From: Kozakia baliensis
Lineage (GTDB): Bacteria; Pseudomonadota; Alphaproteobacteria; Acetobacterales; Acetobacteraceae
Length of the DNA stretch: 64,000 nucleotides
Assembly: GCF_001787335.1 (NCBI RefSeq)
Contig: NZ_CP014675.1
Span: forward strand, 186,001-250,000
Reading direction: 5' to 3'
Below the pieces are notes generated by a model. It ran no database searches and was not told the origin of the DNA. It worked only from the letters and a program-made list of their open reading frames with translations. Every line of letters begins with the position of its first letter. Position 1 is the stretch's first letter. Of this stretch, positions 20,233 to 28,622 are shown in pieces. The position numbers and the translations under genes were made by a program.

Positions 20233-21352
20233 CTATTCATCTGAATCTGAAGTTCGCCTCATTGTCTTGAGACAAAAGCGTTTGACGGATGCGAGGATCT
20301 CGTCGGCGGGCTTGACCCACCGATATGGCCTTGGATTTTCGTTATGTGCGTCGATAAAGGCTGCGATGTCAGCCTCGAGCTCGGCCGTGGAACGATGTAC
20401 ACCGCGCTTGAGTTGCTTACGCGTCAGTTCGGCGAACCAGCGTTCGACCTGGTTGATCCATGAAGCTGATGTCGGCGTGAAGTGCGTATGCCAATGCGGC
20501 CGACGCGCGAGCCAGTTTTTGACCGTCGGCGTTTTATGCGTGGCGTAGTTGTCCATCACCAGATGAACATCCAGGCCAGTGGGGATCCCGGCGTCGATGC
20601 GCTTGAGGAAATCCAGAAATTCCGTGGCGCTTGTAGCATTTGCCGATCACAGCCCCCGTGGCGATGTCGAGGGCGGCAAAGAGGGATGTTGTGCCGTTCC
20701 GGATATAGGTATGAGTGCGCCGTTCCGGCACGCCCGGCGCCATGGGTAGGACCGGTTGCTCGCGGTCGAGTGCCTGGATCTGGGATTTCTCATCCACGCA
20801 CAGCACGATCGCGCGGTTTGGCGGTGTCATGTAAAGGCCGACGATGTCCTGAACCTTGTCGACGAACAACGGATCCGTCGACAGTTTGAAGGTCTCGGTG
20901 CGATGCGGCTGTAGCCCGAACGCACCCCAGATCCGACGGACGGTGGTGTGCGACAGGCCGATCTCGGCCGCCATGGAGCGGATCGACCAATGGGTCGCAT
21001 CTCTGGGCGTCGTATTCAGCGTTCGCTCAATGACTTGGGCAACTTGCACATCCGACACCGTCCGAGGCCGACCGGCGCGATATTCATCGGTCAAACCTTC
21101 GACGCCGGCTTCGACGAACCGGCGTCGCCATTTGCCGACCGTGTGCTCATGCACGCCCAAAGTGGCCGCGACTTCTTTGCTCTGCAGGCCGTCAGCGCAA
21201 AGCAGAACCATACGGCAACGGTCCGACAACGATCGCGGCGCCTTGCGACGGCGAACCTGCCCTTCAAGAAACGTCCGAGCCTCCGGGCTCAGCACAACCC
21301 GATCCGCCTGTCGTCCCATCGTCATCCCGCTCCTGCCGTTACGACAGGACAC
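20233..21352 (-). pseudogene. IS630-family transposase, frameshifted
   Basis: The 5' part (21352 to about 20640) encodes an HTH region (SLSDRCRMVLLCADGLQSKEVAATLGVHEHTVGKWRRRF) and the first DDE aspartate in AIVLCVDEKSQIQALDR. The frame changes near 20640 (after CYKRH), consistent with a small deletion, and continues as [16 protein letters not shown]. That frame includes [17 protein letters not shown] (second Asp) and [18 protein letters not shown] (Glu) to the stop at 20233. All catalytic residues survive but not in one frame. Weak terminal repeats are seen near 20237 and 21380. Confidence 0.82.
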
Positions 21353-21749
21353 GATATAATGATGCCTATTTCAGTTCCAGATGACTATGCTTGTCATCCG
21401 GGATTTTCTCCCAGGTATCCGTTCAGGCCCGAGGAAAAGAAGAGGCGGTCATACTCATTCGCGGCCCATCATGGCCTGTCCTGACTCGACCCGCTCTCTC
21501 CAGCAGTCAGGAGGTGGCCACCTCCTGACTGCTGCCTTTGTCGCATACAGCGACCCGGATTTCATAAGACAAGTCCTGAACCTAGATTCAGAACTCAACG
21601 CAAAATGCAACTGTAGTACTAAGGCAAATTCCAGAATTCGCTATTAACATAATGAATGCTACATAATGATATTTCCCAAACTTTATTAGAAATTAATTAT
21701 TAAAATATAATATTGAAGTTTACTCTCATTATGTACAAGGCATGCGTCC
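21353..21749. other. Intergenic region; probable displaced IS110 end and low-GC promoter region
   Basis: No gene is supported. The first part (to ~21540) is GC-balanced, contains a 34-bp perfect palindrome and may be the non-coding 5' end of the first IS110 copy, cut off by IS630. The second part (21640-21745) is strongly AT-rich and probably contains the promoter for the membrane-protein gene; no promoter was resolved with confidence. Confidence 0.4.
21501..21534. repeat. 34-bp perfect palindrome
   Basis: CAGCAGTCAGGAGGTGG is followed directly by its exact reverse complement, with no loop base. As RNA it would form a very stable hairpin, but no U-run follows, so a simple terminator is unlikely. 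It may be a recombination site or part of an IS110 structured RNA. Confidence 0.8.
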
Positions 21750-22520
21750 ATGAGTGCTCACAGATTTTTTCTCGAAATTCGTAATGGCTTCGGTGAGGCT
21801 TTTGTGGGTAGTCGCTCGGACTTACCTTCTGCCAAGGCGCCCTGGTTAGACAGTATGGAGCGTTATCCAGAGACCGCAAAACTGACCGAGAACTTCATTT
21901 CCCTGATTTTAGAAAACCGTGTGGAAATCTGGGACCATATCCGGCCTGCACTGCCTGCCACCGGAGTGACGTTGGGATGGGTGATTATTGCTGGCATTGT
22001 CAGTTATGTTGCCCCGTTCGGCTCACAACAGTTCGTGCATCCCGTGGCCGACAAACTCGGGACGGTGATGGCGCTGGCAATGGTGGGTGCTGCTGTTTTC
22101 GTTGTCGTCGAACTGTGGCGGTCGCTCCCTACCAAACCACTGAGGAGTGACTACGAGCCTGAACGCCGTATAGCTGACTGTTGGGAACACATTCTGACAT
22201 GCGGGGTGATAACAGATGAGCTTGCAGCCCGAGTAATCCGATCAGCGCTCACCCGTCATCAATACGAAATGTCGCTCTTGGCGACGCGGGAGTCTTTCAA
22301 ACGTCGATCAAGGTTGGTGTGGTTGGTCTGGGGACAGATTGCGGGGCTGTTTCTTATTCTGATGATGGGCTTCAGCGTCTATCAATATGCTTCAGTACAT
22401 CCAGAATGTATCCTTTCGCATAATGCGACCATCGAGCAGACGAGGATCATGCAGAAGTGCGTAGACGATGAGAATGCAAAGCAGCAAAAGTCTGCTTCGC
22501 GGCCATCGCAGAAGCAGTAA
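21750..22520 (+). CDS. Hypothetical membrane protein
   Basis: 256 residues with no family recognised. Two or three hydrophobic segments are visible: TGVTLGWVIIAGIVSYVAPF (~70-90), LGTVMALAMVGAAVFVVVEL (~103-122) and LVWGQIAGLFLILMMGFSVY (~190-210). Between them lies a charged cytoplasmic stretch, and a lysine/glutamine-rich tail (ENAKQQKSASRPSQKQ) ends the protein. The upstream region is markedly AT-rich, unlike the backbone, and the gene stands alone between IS elements, so it is probably cargo from another source. The ATG at 21750 has only weak Shine-Dalgarno support. Confidence 0.6.
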   Translation: MSAHRFFLEIRNGFGEAFVGSRSDLPSAKAPWLDSMERYPETAKLTENFISLILENRVEIWDHIRPALPATGVTLGWVIIAGIVSYVAPFGSQQFVHPVADKLGTVMALAMVGAAVFVVVELWRSLPTKPLRSDYEPERRIADCWEHILTCGVITDELAARVIRSALTRHQYEMSLLATRESFKRRSRLVWLVWGQIAGLFLILMMGFSVYQYASVHPECILSHNATIEQTRIMQKCVDDENAKQQKSASRPSQKQ

Positions 22521-22859
22521 GAAAGCAAAGCTAATCGCCACAGGCTGTCTGGTCGCCACAATGGTGCGGGCCGCACCCTGGAGGGCGCGCCATTGTCCCG
22601 TCCAGCCGTGTGCGCCTGCGAGAAAGCATCTAAAAAATGGAAAAGGATGTTTTCCGTTGGGACTCACGTTACACCGCTTTTTACGCTCAACGGCCCGCAG
22701 GATCGTCTGCGCCAAATCGCCGGAGAGCGCACCTCCCGGACGTGCGCACTCGATCGGATGGTCTGGGAAAACGACACCACACTGATGATGACTCGTGAAA
22801 ATTGCATCGGCCAGTCTATTCTCGGTCACGAACATGGGCTCTCCACCCAGCAACTGTGT
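22521..22859. other. Stretch without a convincing gene
   Basis: Open frames exist on both strands, but none shows a recognisable domain. The 153-codon minus-strand frame (22392-22853) overlaps the end of the membrane-protein gene and looks non-coding. The segment may include the downstream end of the second IS110 element. Confidence 0.35.
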
Positions 22860-23819
22860 TTAGGCGTTAGGCAGCACGCGCCACGGCTGCTCTGTTTTAA
22901 GGACGGCATTGGCGATTGTGACGAGACGCCGTGCGATAGCGACGATCACCAGTTTATGGGGCTTGCCACGCTGCTTCATGCGTTTGGCGACAACTTTCAG
23001 AACCGGATTATGGCACGAAGCCGCCAGCCCCGCCTGAAACAAGACGTGTCGGAGGGATCGTCGGCCTCCTGAAATGAGACGTTTCCCGCGCATCGCGCCG
23101 CTATCGTGGGCCATTGGTGCAAGTCCGGTCACGGCAGCGGCTTCGGTCGCTGTCATACGCCCGAGTTCTGGCATTTCTGCGAGCAGCATGGCGACTGATG
23201 CTGGGCCGATACCAGGGATGGAACGAAGAAGCTCTGCTTTAGCAGAGAGTTCTTTGCCCTGTGTAATGAGTTCTTCAATCCGTTGTTCGAGCTCGCTGAT
23301 CTGGTTCTCAAGAAATGCTTTGAGACTGCTGTCCATATCCTCCAGTTCAGCACTTACACCCTGCTTGCGACGCGCCGAAATCTGGGCAGAAAGCCGTTTA
23401 CGCGCGTCTACCATCTGAGCTCTGCGCACCGTCAAGGCCCGGAGAAGCTGAAGTTTTTCATCTGGCAGTGTTCGGCCGGCCTCTGGGCGAAACACCATGA
23501 AGCGCGCAATCAGTTCCGCGTCGATCTGGTCGGTCTTCGCTCTCTTCCCCATAGAGAATGCGAAAGCCTTGATTTGTGCAGGGGGCAACTGGACCGCATT
23601 GATCCCATTACGGATGAGAACACGCCAGAGCGCCCATTCCTGGCCGCCTGTGGCTTCAAACCCAACCTTGAGACCGTCAGGCATACTCTGAAGGGTTTCC
23701 AGTAATCTGGCATAGCCATCAGGTGAATTTGGCAAACGGAATCTCTGTTTTTTGGGCAGATAGAAGCCATCAAGCCAGTCTCGGGACACATCTATTCCGA
23801 TAATGGTTTCCGCAGACAT
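22860..23819 (-). CDS. IS110-family transposase (second copy, different subtype)
   Basis: A 319-aa IS110 transposase, only distantly similar to the one at 19256-20221. The RuvC-like domain shows IIGIDVSRDWLDGF, VGFEATGGQEWALWR and KRAKTDQIDAELIARFM. A central coiled segment (ENQISELEQRIEELITQGKEL) follows. The Tnp_20 domain shows RSIPGIGPASVAMLLAEMPELG and GLAPMAHDSGAMRGKRLISGGRRSLRHVLF. The frame is intact. About 190 bp of non-coding DNA precede the start (23820-24015), the expected place for a bridge-RNA gene in IS110-group elements. Confidence 0.92.
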   Translation of the reverse strand: MSAETIIGIDVSRDWLDGFYLPKKQRFRLPNSPDGYARLLETLQSMPDGLKVGFEATGGQEWALWRVLIRNGINAVQLPPAQIKAFAFSMGKRAKTDQIDAELIARFMVFRPEAGRTLPDEKLQLLRALTVRRAQMVDARKRLSAQISARRKQGVSAELEDMDSSLKAFLENQISELEQRIEELITQGKELSAKAELLRSIPGIGPASVAMLLAEMPELGRMTATEAAAVTGLAPMAHDSGAMRGKRLISGGRRSLRHVLFQAGLAASCHNPVLKVVAKRMKQRGKPHKLVIVAIARRLVTIANAVLKTEQPWRVLPNA

Positions 23820-24015
23820 ATCACTCTCTCTTTCTTATGTTCGCGGTCCCGGAACCGGGCCGCCGTCAACTGTTCGAGACGGTGAAGAGAGGCGAGATCA
23901 GCCTGCTAGAAAACGTGGTTAGGCTACCAGATGTTAAGCGCTGTATCTCACCTCATGAACGTCCCTGGCCAGGGTCGTTCATGAGGCCATCATAACAGGC
24001 TGGAAACACATAAGG
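23820..24015 (-). ncRNA. Candidate bridge-RNA region of the second IS110 element
   Basis: Non-coding DNA between the IS110 start codon and the end of the neighbouring IS481 element. It contains a near-perfect hairpin at 23952-23985: CTCATGAACGTCCCTGG followed by its reverse complement with one mismatch. IS110-group elements encode a structured bridge RNA upstream of the transposase that pairs with donor and target DNA. Size and position fit, but RNA structure and ends were not determined. Confidence 0.4.
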
Positions 24016-24410
24016 TGTTTAGTCCCGGGATTTGATGGGTTGGATTGAGGATGAATCTTTCTGGCTCTGAAGTCCAGATTTTGCAGATATATTCGTAAGG
24101 TGTGAGCCCATTGAGGGTCTTGAGCCTTCGCCCGAAGTTGTAGGCTGCCATGAAGTCGTTGAGGTGGATCTTCAACTGCTCATGGCTGTCGTCATGGAAG
24201 CGTTTGACGGTTGCTTCCTTGATTGTCCGGTTCATCCGCTCAACCTGACCGTTCGTCCGGGGATGATTGGGTTTCGTCAGACGATGTTCGACCTCGTGGG
24301 CTTCGCAGATCATGTCGAAGCGCATGGGACGCGACCAGGCCGTATTGCGATTACGGGGTTGGTCAGCGAACTGGATCCCATAGCACATCGGGAAGCTCTT
24401 TTGCAGAGTT

Positions 24411-24440
24411 CACCTATCTGGCCTTAAGGCCAGATAGGTG
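24411..24440. repeat. 30-bp perfect palindrome near the left end of the IS1111-type element
   Basis: CACCTATCTGGCCTT is followed at once by its exact reverse complement. It lies 66 bp before the transposase start. It could be an operator, a replication or recombination structure, or part of the element's end; no T-run follows. Confidence 0.75.
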
Positions 24441-24505
24441 GCCACGGACCGGGCGATATGTCTCCACAATGATGGTGTCCAGCCACACAGGGGAGATAAC
24501 CGGCC

Positions 24506-25801
24506 GTGACCAGACCCAACCCTACACCGACAACAGCTGTTCTCGTCGCTATCGATGTTGCCAAATCACGCAATGAAGTCTTGATTGAGGTGCCCGGTAA
24601 TCGACGGCGTCGACGCCTGACTGTGGCCAACACGCGCACAGAACATGACCGTTTCATTGCAGAACTGCAGGCCCTGGCACCGCGGCCGGTCATTGTTGGC
24701 TTCGAACCGACCGGACATTATCATCGTCCGCTGGCCTGGCGCCTCGTGCAGGCCGGGTTTGATGCACGCCTGATTTCTTCGGTCGCTCTGGCCCGCACGC
24801 GAGAGGCGCTGCACAACGGCTGGGACAAGAATGACCCCAAGGATGCACAGGTCATCCTGCACATGCTCCAGATTGGCGCAGCCAAACCATATCATGATCC
24901 TCTTGCCAACGAGATCAACGACATTCAGGAATTGTCCGTTACCCATGAAGTGATTTCCCGTGCCAAAACCGAGGTCCAGCACCGGATCCTTACCCACTAT
25001 CTGCCTCTCTATTTTCCGGAAATTGAGCGCTTCAAGGGCAACACGCGCAGCGACTGGTTCTTTGCCCTCCTTGAGCAATTTCCTGTTCCAGCTGCTATTA
25101 CCGCGCTCAGCAAGGAGGCGTTTGTTGCTGCCGCCTGGAGTGTTGTTGGGCGCAAGGTCAGTAAATCTCGTCTTCTGGGTGATATCTGGGAAACAGCTCA
25201 TAGATCGATTGCGCTGCCTGTTTCTCCGGATGCCCCAGCGATCGAGATGTTCCGGGTCGTCCTAGGCGAGGCGCGAAGGCTGATCGCGCAACGTGATGCG
25301 ATCGAGGAAGCTGCGATTGACCTACTCGGCGATCACAGCGACTTTCAACGCTTGCAGCAGGTGCCGGGGATCGGGCCAATCCATGCCCTGACGATTCTTG
25401 CCGAGGCAGGCGACCTGCGGCGATTTCGTCATCACCGGCAATTTCTGAAATTCTGTGGTCTTGACCTGTCAACCTATCAGTCAGGCCAATATCGCGGCAA
25501 AACCAAGCTGTCCAAACGCGGCAACGCGCGTCTGCGACGGACACTGTGGATGGCGGCACAGGTCGCCATTCGCCAGCGTGAGAACAGCTTCCGTGACAAG
25601 TTCGACCGCTATGTGGCCAGGGACCGGCATGATCCGGACCTGCGCCGCAAGGCGTTCACAGCCATCACCGCAAAGATGGGGCGCGTTGTGCACGCGATCA
25701 TCAAACGCGGTGACGATTACCGGCCTTTCGTCGAAGGGCCGGTGCCAGGTGGAGGAACCCCTCTCTATTGGTGCCATGAGGGCGCATCTGCGACCCTGTA
25801 G
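24506..25801 (+). CDS. IS110/IS1111-type transposase
   Basis: A 431-aa transposase. The RuvC-like DEDD domain shows VLVAIDVAKSRNEVLIE (~12-28), VIVGFEPTGHYHRPLAWRL (~67-85) and NGWDKNDPKDAQVILHML (~108-125). A long central region (130-270) precedes the Tnp_20 domain, which shows QQVPGIGPIHALTILAEAGDLRRF (~288-311) and STYQSGQYRGKTKLSKRGNARLRRTLWMAA (~328-357). It is longer than the other two IS110 proteins here. The frame is complete and the element looks active. It inserted into the DDE-motif codons of an IS481 transposase. Confidence 0.92.
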   Translation: MTRPNPTPTTAVLVAIDVAKSRNEVLIEVPGNRRRRRLTVANTRTEHDRFIAELQALAPRPVIVGFEPTGHYHRPLAWRLVQAGFDARLISSVALARTREALHNGWDKNDPKDAQVILHMLQIGAAKPYHDPLANEINDIQELSVTHEVISRAKTEVQHRILTHYLPLYFPEIERFKGNTRSDWFFALLEQFPVPAAITALSKEAFVAAAWSVVGRKVSKSRLLGDIWETAHRSIALPVSPDAPAIEMFRVVLGEARRLIAQRDAIEEAAIDLLGDHSDFQRLQQVPGIGPIHALTILAEAGDLRRFRHHRQFLKFCGLDLSTYQSGQYRGKTKLSKRGNARLRRTLWMAAQVAIRQRENSFRDKFDRYVARDRHDPDLRRKAFTAITAKMGRVVHAIIKRGDDYRPFVEGPVPGGGTPLYWCHEGASATL

Positions 25802-26023
25802 ATAATGTTAGGGTCTTCCACCTGGGTTTTCGCATCCCATCTTCAGGACGGTTAGGGCCACGGCACCAACATGCCGCACTGGACCCTGTGTTTGCTATGG
25901 CCGGGAGCGCCCTTATTTTGCGGTGGAGACCGCCTGGTTTTTGCTTGCAGTATTTTTCAACGACAGTGCAAACTGCCGATGGAGACGTGTTGCCAAATCG
26001 ACCGGATGCTTCCCGATATAGGA
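25802..26023 (+). ncRNA. Candidate bridge-RNA region of the IS1111-type element
   Basis: 222 bp of non-coding DNA between the transposase stop and the right end of the element. In the IS1111 subgroup the bridge RNA is reported to lie downstream of the transposase, and size and place fit. Short complementary stretches suggest folding, but structure and guide loops were not resolved. Confidence 0.35.
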
Positions 26024-26671
26024 CGTTGTCGGTCAGAATGGTATGGATCCGGTAAGGAATGACGCTCAGGAGATATTCGAGGAATTCCCAGGCCGTTTTC
26101 CGGTCGGCTTTCCCGACCAGTTGTGTGACAGCGAATTTGCTTGTCCGGTCGATGGCAACGAAGAGGTACAGCTTGCCCTCAGCGGTCTGGACCTCTGCGA
26201 TATCGATTTGAAAAAAGCCGATGGGATAGCGTTTGAAGCGCTGTCGTTTGGGCTTGGCTCCCTCCATGTCCGGAAGCCGGGATATCCCGTGACGCTGAAA
26301 GCAGCGATGCAGAGCCGAGCGTGTCAGATGGGGGATGCTGGCCTGCAGGGCATAAAGGCAATCATCCAACGGCAGTAAGGTATGACGACGAAAGGCTACG
26401 ATCATCGCTTCGTCCGTTTCGGAAAGAACCGTTGATCGCGGCTCCTTGGGACCGGTTTTCTGATCTTCGACAGTCTGACGCTTCCGCCATTTTGCCACTG
26501 TTTTCGGGTTGATCCCGAACGCCTCGCTCAGGGCCGAGAGCGAAGCCTGCGATCGCTGTATCGCTGCTCGTACGGCGTGCGTGGTCGTGGCGCTCCCATG
26601 ACGTATCTGTCCCATAATGCTTCCTTCCACTCACGTGAAAATATCACACCATCAAATCCCGGGACTAAACA

Positions 26672-27122
26672 GGCGCCCAACTGTCGCCGGACGGATCGGT
26701 GAAATGCGTGCCGTTATCGGTCAGCACGGCATGGACGCGATAGGGGACGGCAGCGGCCAGGGTCCGAAGGAAATCGCCAGCTACGCGCCGCGTTGCCTTT
26801 TCATACAGCTCGACAAAGGCAAATTTCGATGTCCTGTCGATGGCGACGAACAGGTAAAGGCGCCCCGCTTCTGTCCGAACATCGGCCAGATCGATATGGA
26901 AGTACCCGATCGGATAGCGCTTGAACTTCGACCGTCTGGACTTGTCGCCTGTGGTGCCGCCGGGCGACACCACAGGCGACGAAACGCCACGATGACCGCC
27001 TCATCTTCGACCGACAGGACGGGCGAAGCTACTGACCGTGGTCCCGCTGGGCGATCTAAAACGTCGGACCGCTTCTTCCACTCCGGCGAAAAGATTGCAC
27101 CGTCAAACCCCGGGACCAAACA
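26672..27122 (-). pseudogene. Second IS481-family element, 5' remnant
   Basis: The terminal repeat at its right end (27100-27122) reads inward TGTTTGGTCCCGGGGTTTGACGG, a variant of the first element's end; the shared core is CCCGGG. The coding remnant shows VLSVEDEAVIVAFRR, then after an internal deletion near 26960 RRSKFKRYPIGYFHIDLADVRTEAGRLYLFVAIDRTSKFAF, and ends at VLTDNGTHFTDPSGDSWAP where the first IS481 element begins. The 3' half is missing from the other side, so this region has also suffered a deletion. Non-functional. Confidence 0.78.
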
Positions 27123-27205
27123 ACTACCAAAATGAGGGCGTCCTAAAGCAAAGATTCGCGACGGCATGAGATGTCGCTTAAGCAATCACTCGAGAGGCGT
27201 TTTCT

Positions 27206-27257
27206 TCCGAACAGGACCTGCATGTTCTGACGTCAGAACATGCAGGTCCTGTTCGGA
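27206..27257. repeat. 52-bp perfect palindrome containing a parS/operator-like core
   Basis: Each arm is 26 bases, starting TCCGAACAGGACCTGCATGT and meeting at GAC|GTC. The central 22 bp (27221-27242) differ from the palindrome at 28417-28438 at only two mirror positions. Position upstream of parAB suggests a partition site or regulator-binding site. It lies just outside the left end of the IS903-like remnant. Confidence 0.75.
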
Positions 27258-27299
27258 TATCATCAGTTGGCTCGTATCAGCATGGATACCTCGAAAAAG

Positions 27300-28349
27300 G
27301 GCTTTCTTGCAGAAATACCGGGAAGGGTTTACTGGGTGAATTCAGTCTGATAGCTGGTTGCCATGAGCAAGTCGCCCCGCATCCGGTAAAGGACGACGAA
27401 CTGGTCGTCCTATGATTCGGCGCTGAAGAAGCGCGGTTCCCTGACGGTCTGGTTCGATCCATCGATGGTCTGGGAAGGTCTTCCGACAGGACGTTACGGC
27501 CGGCGGCAGAGTTACAGTGCTGCTGCGATCCAGATCTGTCTGACCCTGAAGGTCCTGTTTGGTTTTACCCTGCGACAGACAACGGGCTTTGTTGAAAGTC
27601 TCTTGCGTCTGGCTGGACTGGCATGGTCTTTCCGGATTTCAGCACGCTCAGCCGCCGGCAGAAATCCCTCACAGTCGATATTCCATATCGCAGTTCGGGA
27701 GGACCGCTTCATCTTCCGATCGACAGCACGGGGGTCAAGATCAAGGGAAAATGTGAATAGCACAGGCGTAAACATGGTGGTTCGAAATATCGTATCTGGC
27801 GCAAGCTTCATATCGGGATTGACGAAGGGCCTCTGGAAATCCGCGCTGTTGAAATGACGGGAAACGGGATCAGTGACACTCCGGTCCTGCCGGCGCTCCT
27901 GGCCCAACTCCCGGAGGAAGAGGAAATCGGCAGCGTCACGGCCGATGCGGCTTACGACACCAGACGTTGTCACGAAACCATTGCCGAACGTGGAGTTTAG
28001 GCCATTATACCCCGCGCAGAACCGCAAAACCATGGAGCCCCACATCACCAGGGGTCGTTGTCCGGAATGAAGCCCTGCGGTCCTGCACACAATTCGGACG
28101 GGCCATCTGGAGACGATGGAACGGATATCATCGACGAAGCCGCGTCGAAACGAAGATGCACTGCATCAAACTGCTGAGGCTGCGCCTGAGCGGTCACGAC
28201 CTCGATCGCCAGATCACCGAAGTTCACATCCGTTCCGCCATACTCAATCGCTTCACAGCACTCGGAATCCCACTCACGAACGCTGCCGCGTAAAAATAAA
28301 CCCTATAAGGGCTTGAGTTCGCCTAACGGTCAATTTGTGCAACAGAGCC
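27300..28349 (+). pseudogene. IS903-like IS5-family element, decayed
   Basis: The ends resemble each other: GGCTTTCTTGCAGAAAT on the left and, inward from the right, GGCTCTGTTGCACAAAT. Length is ~1050 bp, as for IS903-type elements. Translated pieces include WSSYDSALKKRGSLTVWFDPSMVWEG, DSTGVKIKGK, KLHIGIDEGPLEIRAVEMTG and VTADAAYDTRRCHETI in different frames with several stops, so the transposase is dead. No target duplication remains, pointing to an old insertion. Confidence 0.8.
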
Positions 28350-28416
28350 AGCCCAACACAAAATGCTTACCAACTCAATGTGAGACGCCAACCTCGTAGA
28401 AGTTCGAAGAGCTGAA

Positions 28417-28438
28417 TCATGTTCGGACGTCCGAACAT
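28417..28438. promoter_or_regulatory. 22-bp perfect palindrome, parS/operator-like
   Basis: CATGTTCGGAC is followed by its exact reverse complement. A sister site with two mirror-symmetric changes sits at 27221-27242. The inner GTT-N10-AAC layout recalls the 16-bp parS palindromes of alphaproteobacterial repABC plasmids, though the central dinucleotide is CG rather than the GC I recall for those. It lies 185 bp before parA. Confidence 0.6.
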
Positions 28439-28528
28439 GCTGAACATCTGGATTTATCGAACGCGCTCCCTGCGGCGTCCTCACGCATGTTTATCTCGCT
28501 CGCTCAGACATAATTATTGCACTGAGGC

Positions 28529-28579
28529 TTGACATCGAGTCACATAGAAAGACAACATCAACTGTCACTGTTGATGTTG
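28529..28579 (+). promoter_or_regulatory. Putative parA promoter with inverted-repeat operator
   Basis: A TTGACA (-35-like) occurs at 28529-28534. It is followed by a 10-bp inverted repeat, CAACATCAAC / GTTGATGTTG, with a 7-bp spacer at 28553-28579. The -10 box is not convincing. The position, 44 bp before parA, suits autoregulation by the N-terminal HTH of ParA. Confidence 0.5.
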
Positions 28580-28622
28580 ATGCGGTTGAATGGGCGGTGT
28601 TAAACCATATGGAGGAACGAAC

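Larger units (their letters stand above)
24380..26023 (+). mobile_element. IS110/IS1111-type element (1644 bp) inserted seamlessly in IS481
   Basis: The boundaries come from the restored IS481 reading frame. There is no target duplication, as known for IS110 and IS1111 elements. Subterminal inverted repeats share ATCGGGAAGC (24387-24396, and inverted near the right end), a feature of the IS1111 subgroup. Non-coding flanks are 126 bp upstream and 222 bp downstream of the transposase gene. Confidence 0.85.
24022..26615 (-). pseudogene. IS481-family transposase, interrupted at its TDNG motif
   Basis: The N-terminal part (26615 to 26024) carries an HTH (LSALSEAFGINPKTVAKWRKR), the first catalytic Asp in FFQIDIAEVQTAEGKLYLFVAIDRTSKF, and ends at HTILTDN. 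The C-terminal part (24379 downwards) resumes exactly at GIQFADQ. It continues with the Glu motif PRTNGQVERMNRTIKEATVKRF and ends in the family-typical PGLNT. Joining 24379 to 26024 restores TDNGIQ with no base lost or gained. The gene is therefore intact apart from the insertion. A start at 26630 would add five residues. Confidence 0.85.
24016..26671 (-). mobile_element. IS481-family element split by an IS110/IS1111-type element
   Basis: The terminal repeats are TGTTTAGTCCCGGGATTTGATGG read from 24016 and the same sequence read inward from 26671 (shown here for position only; key core CCCGGG). Removing the 1644-bp inner insertion leaves ~1.0 kb, the normal size. The element itself lies inside a second, older IS481 remnant. 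No clear target duplication was found. Confidence 0.82.
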
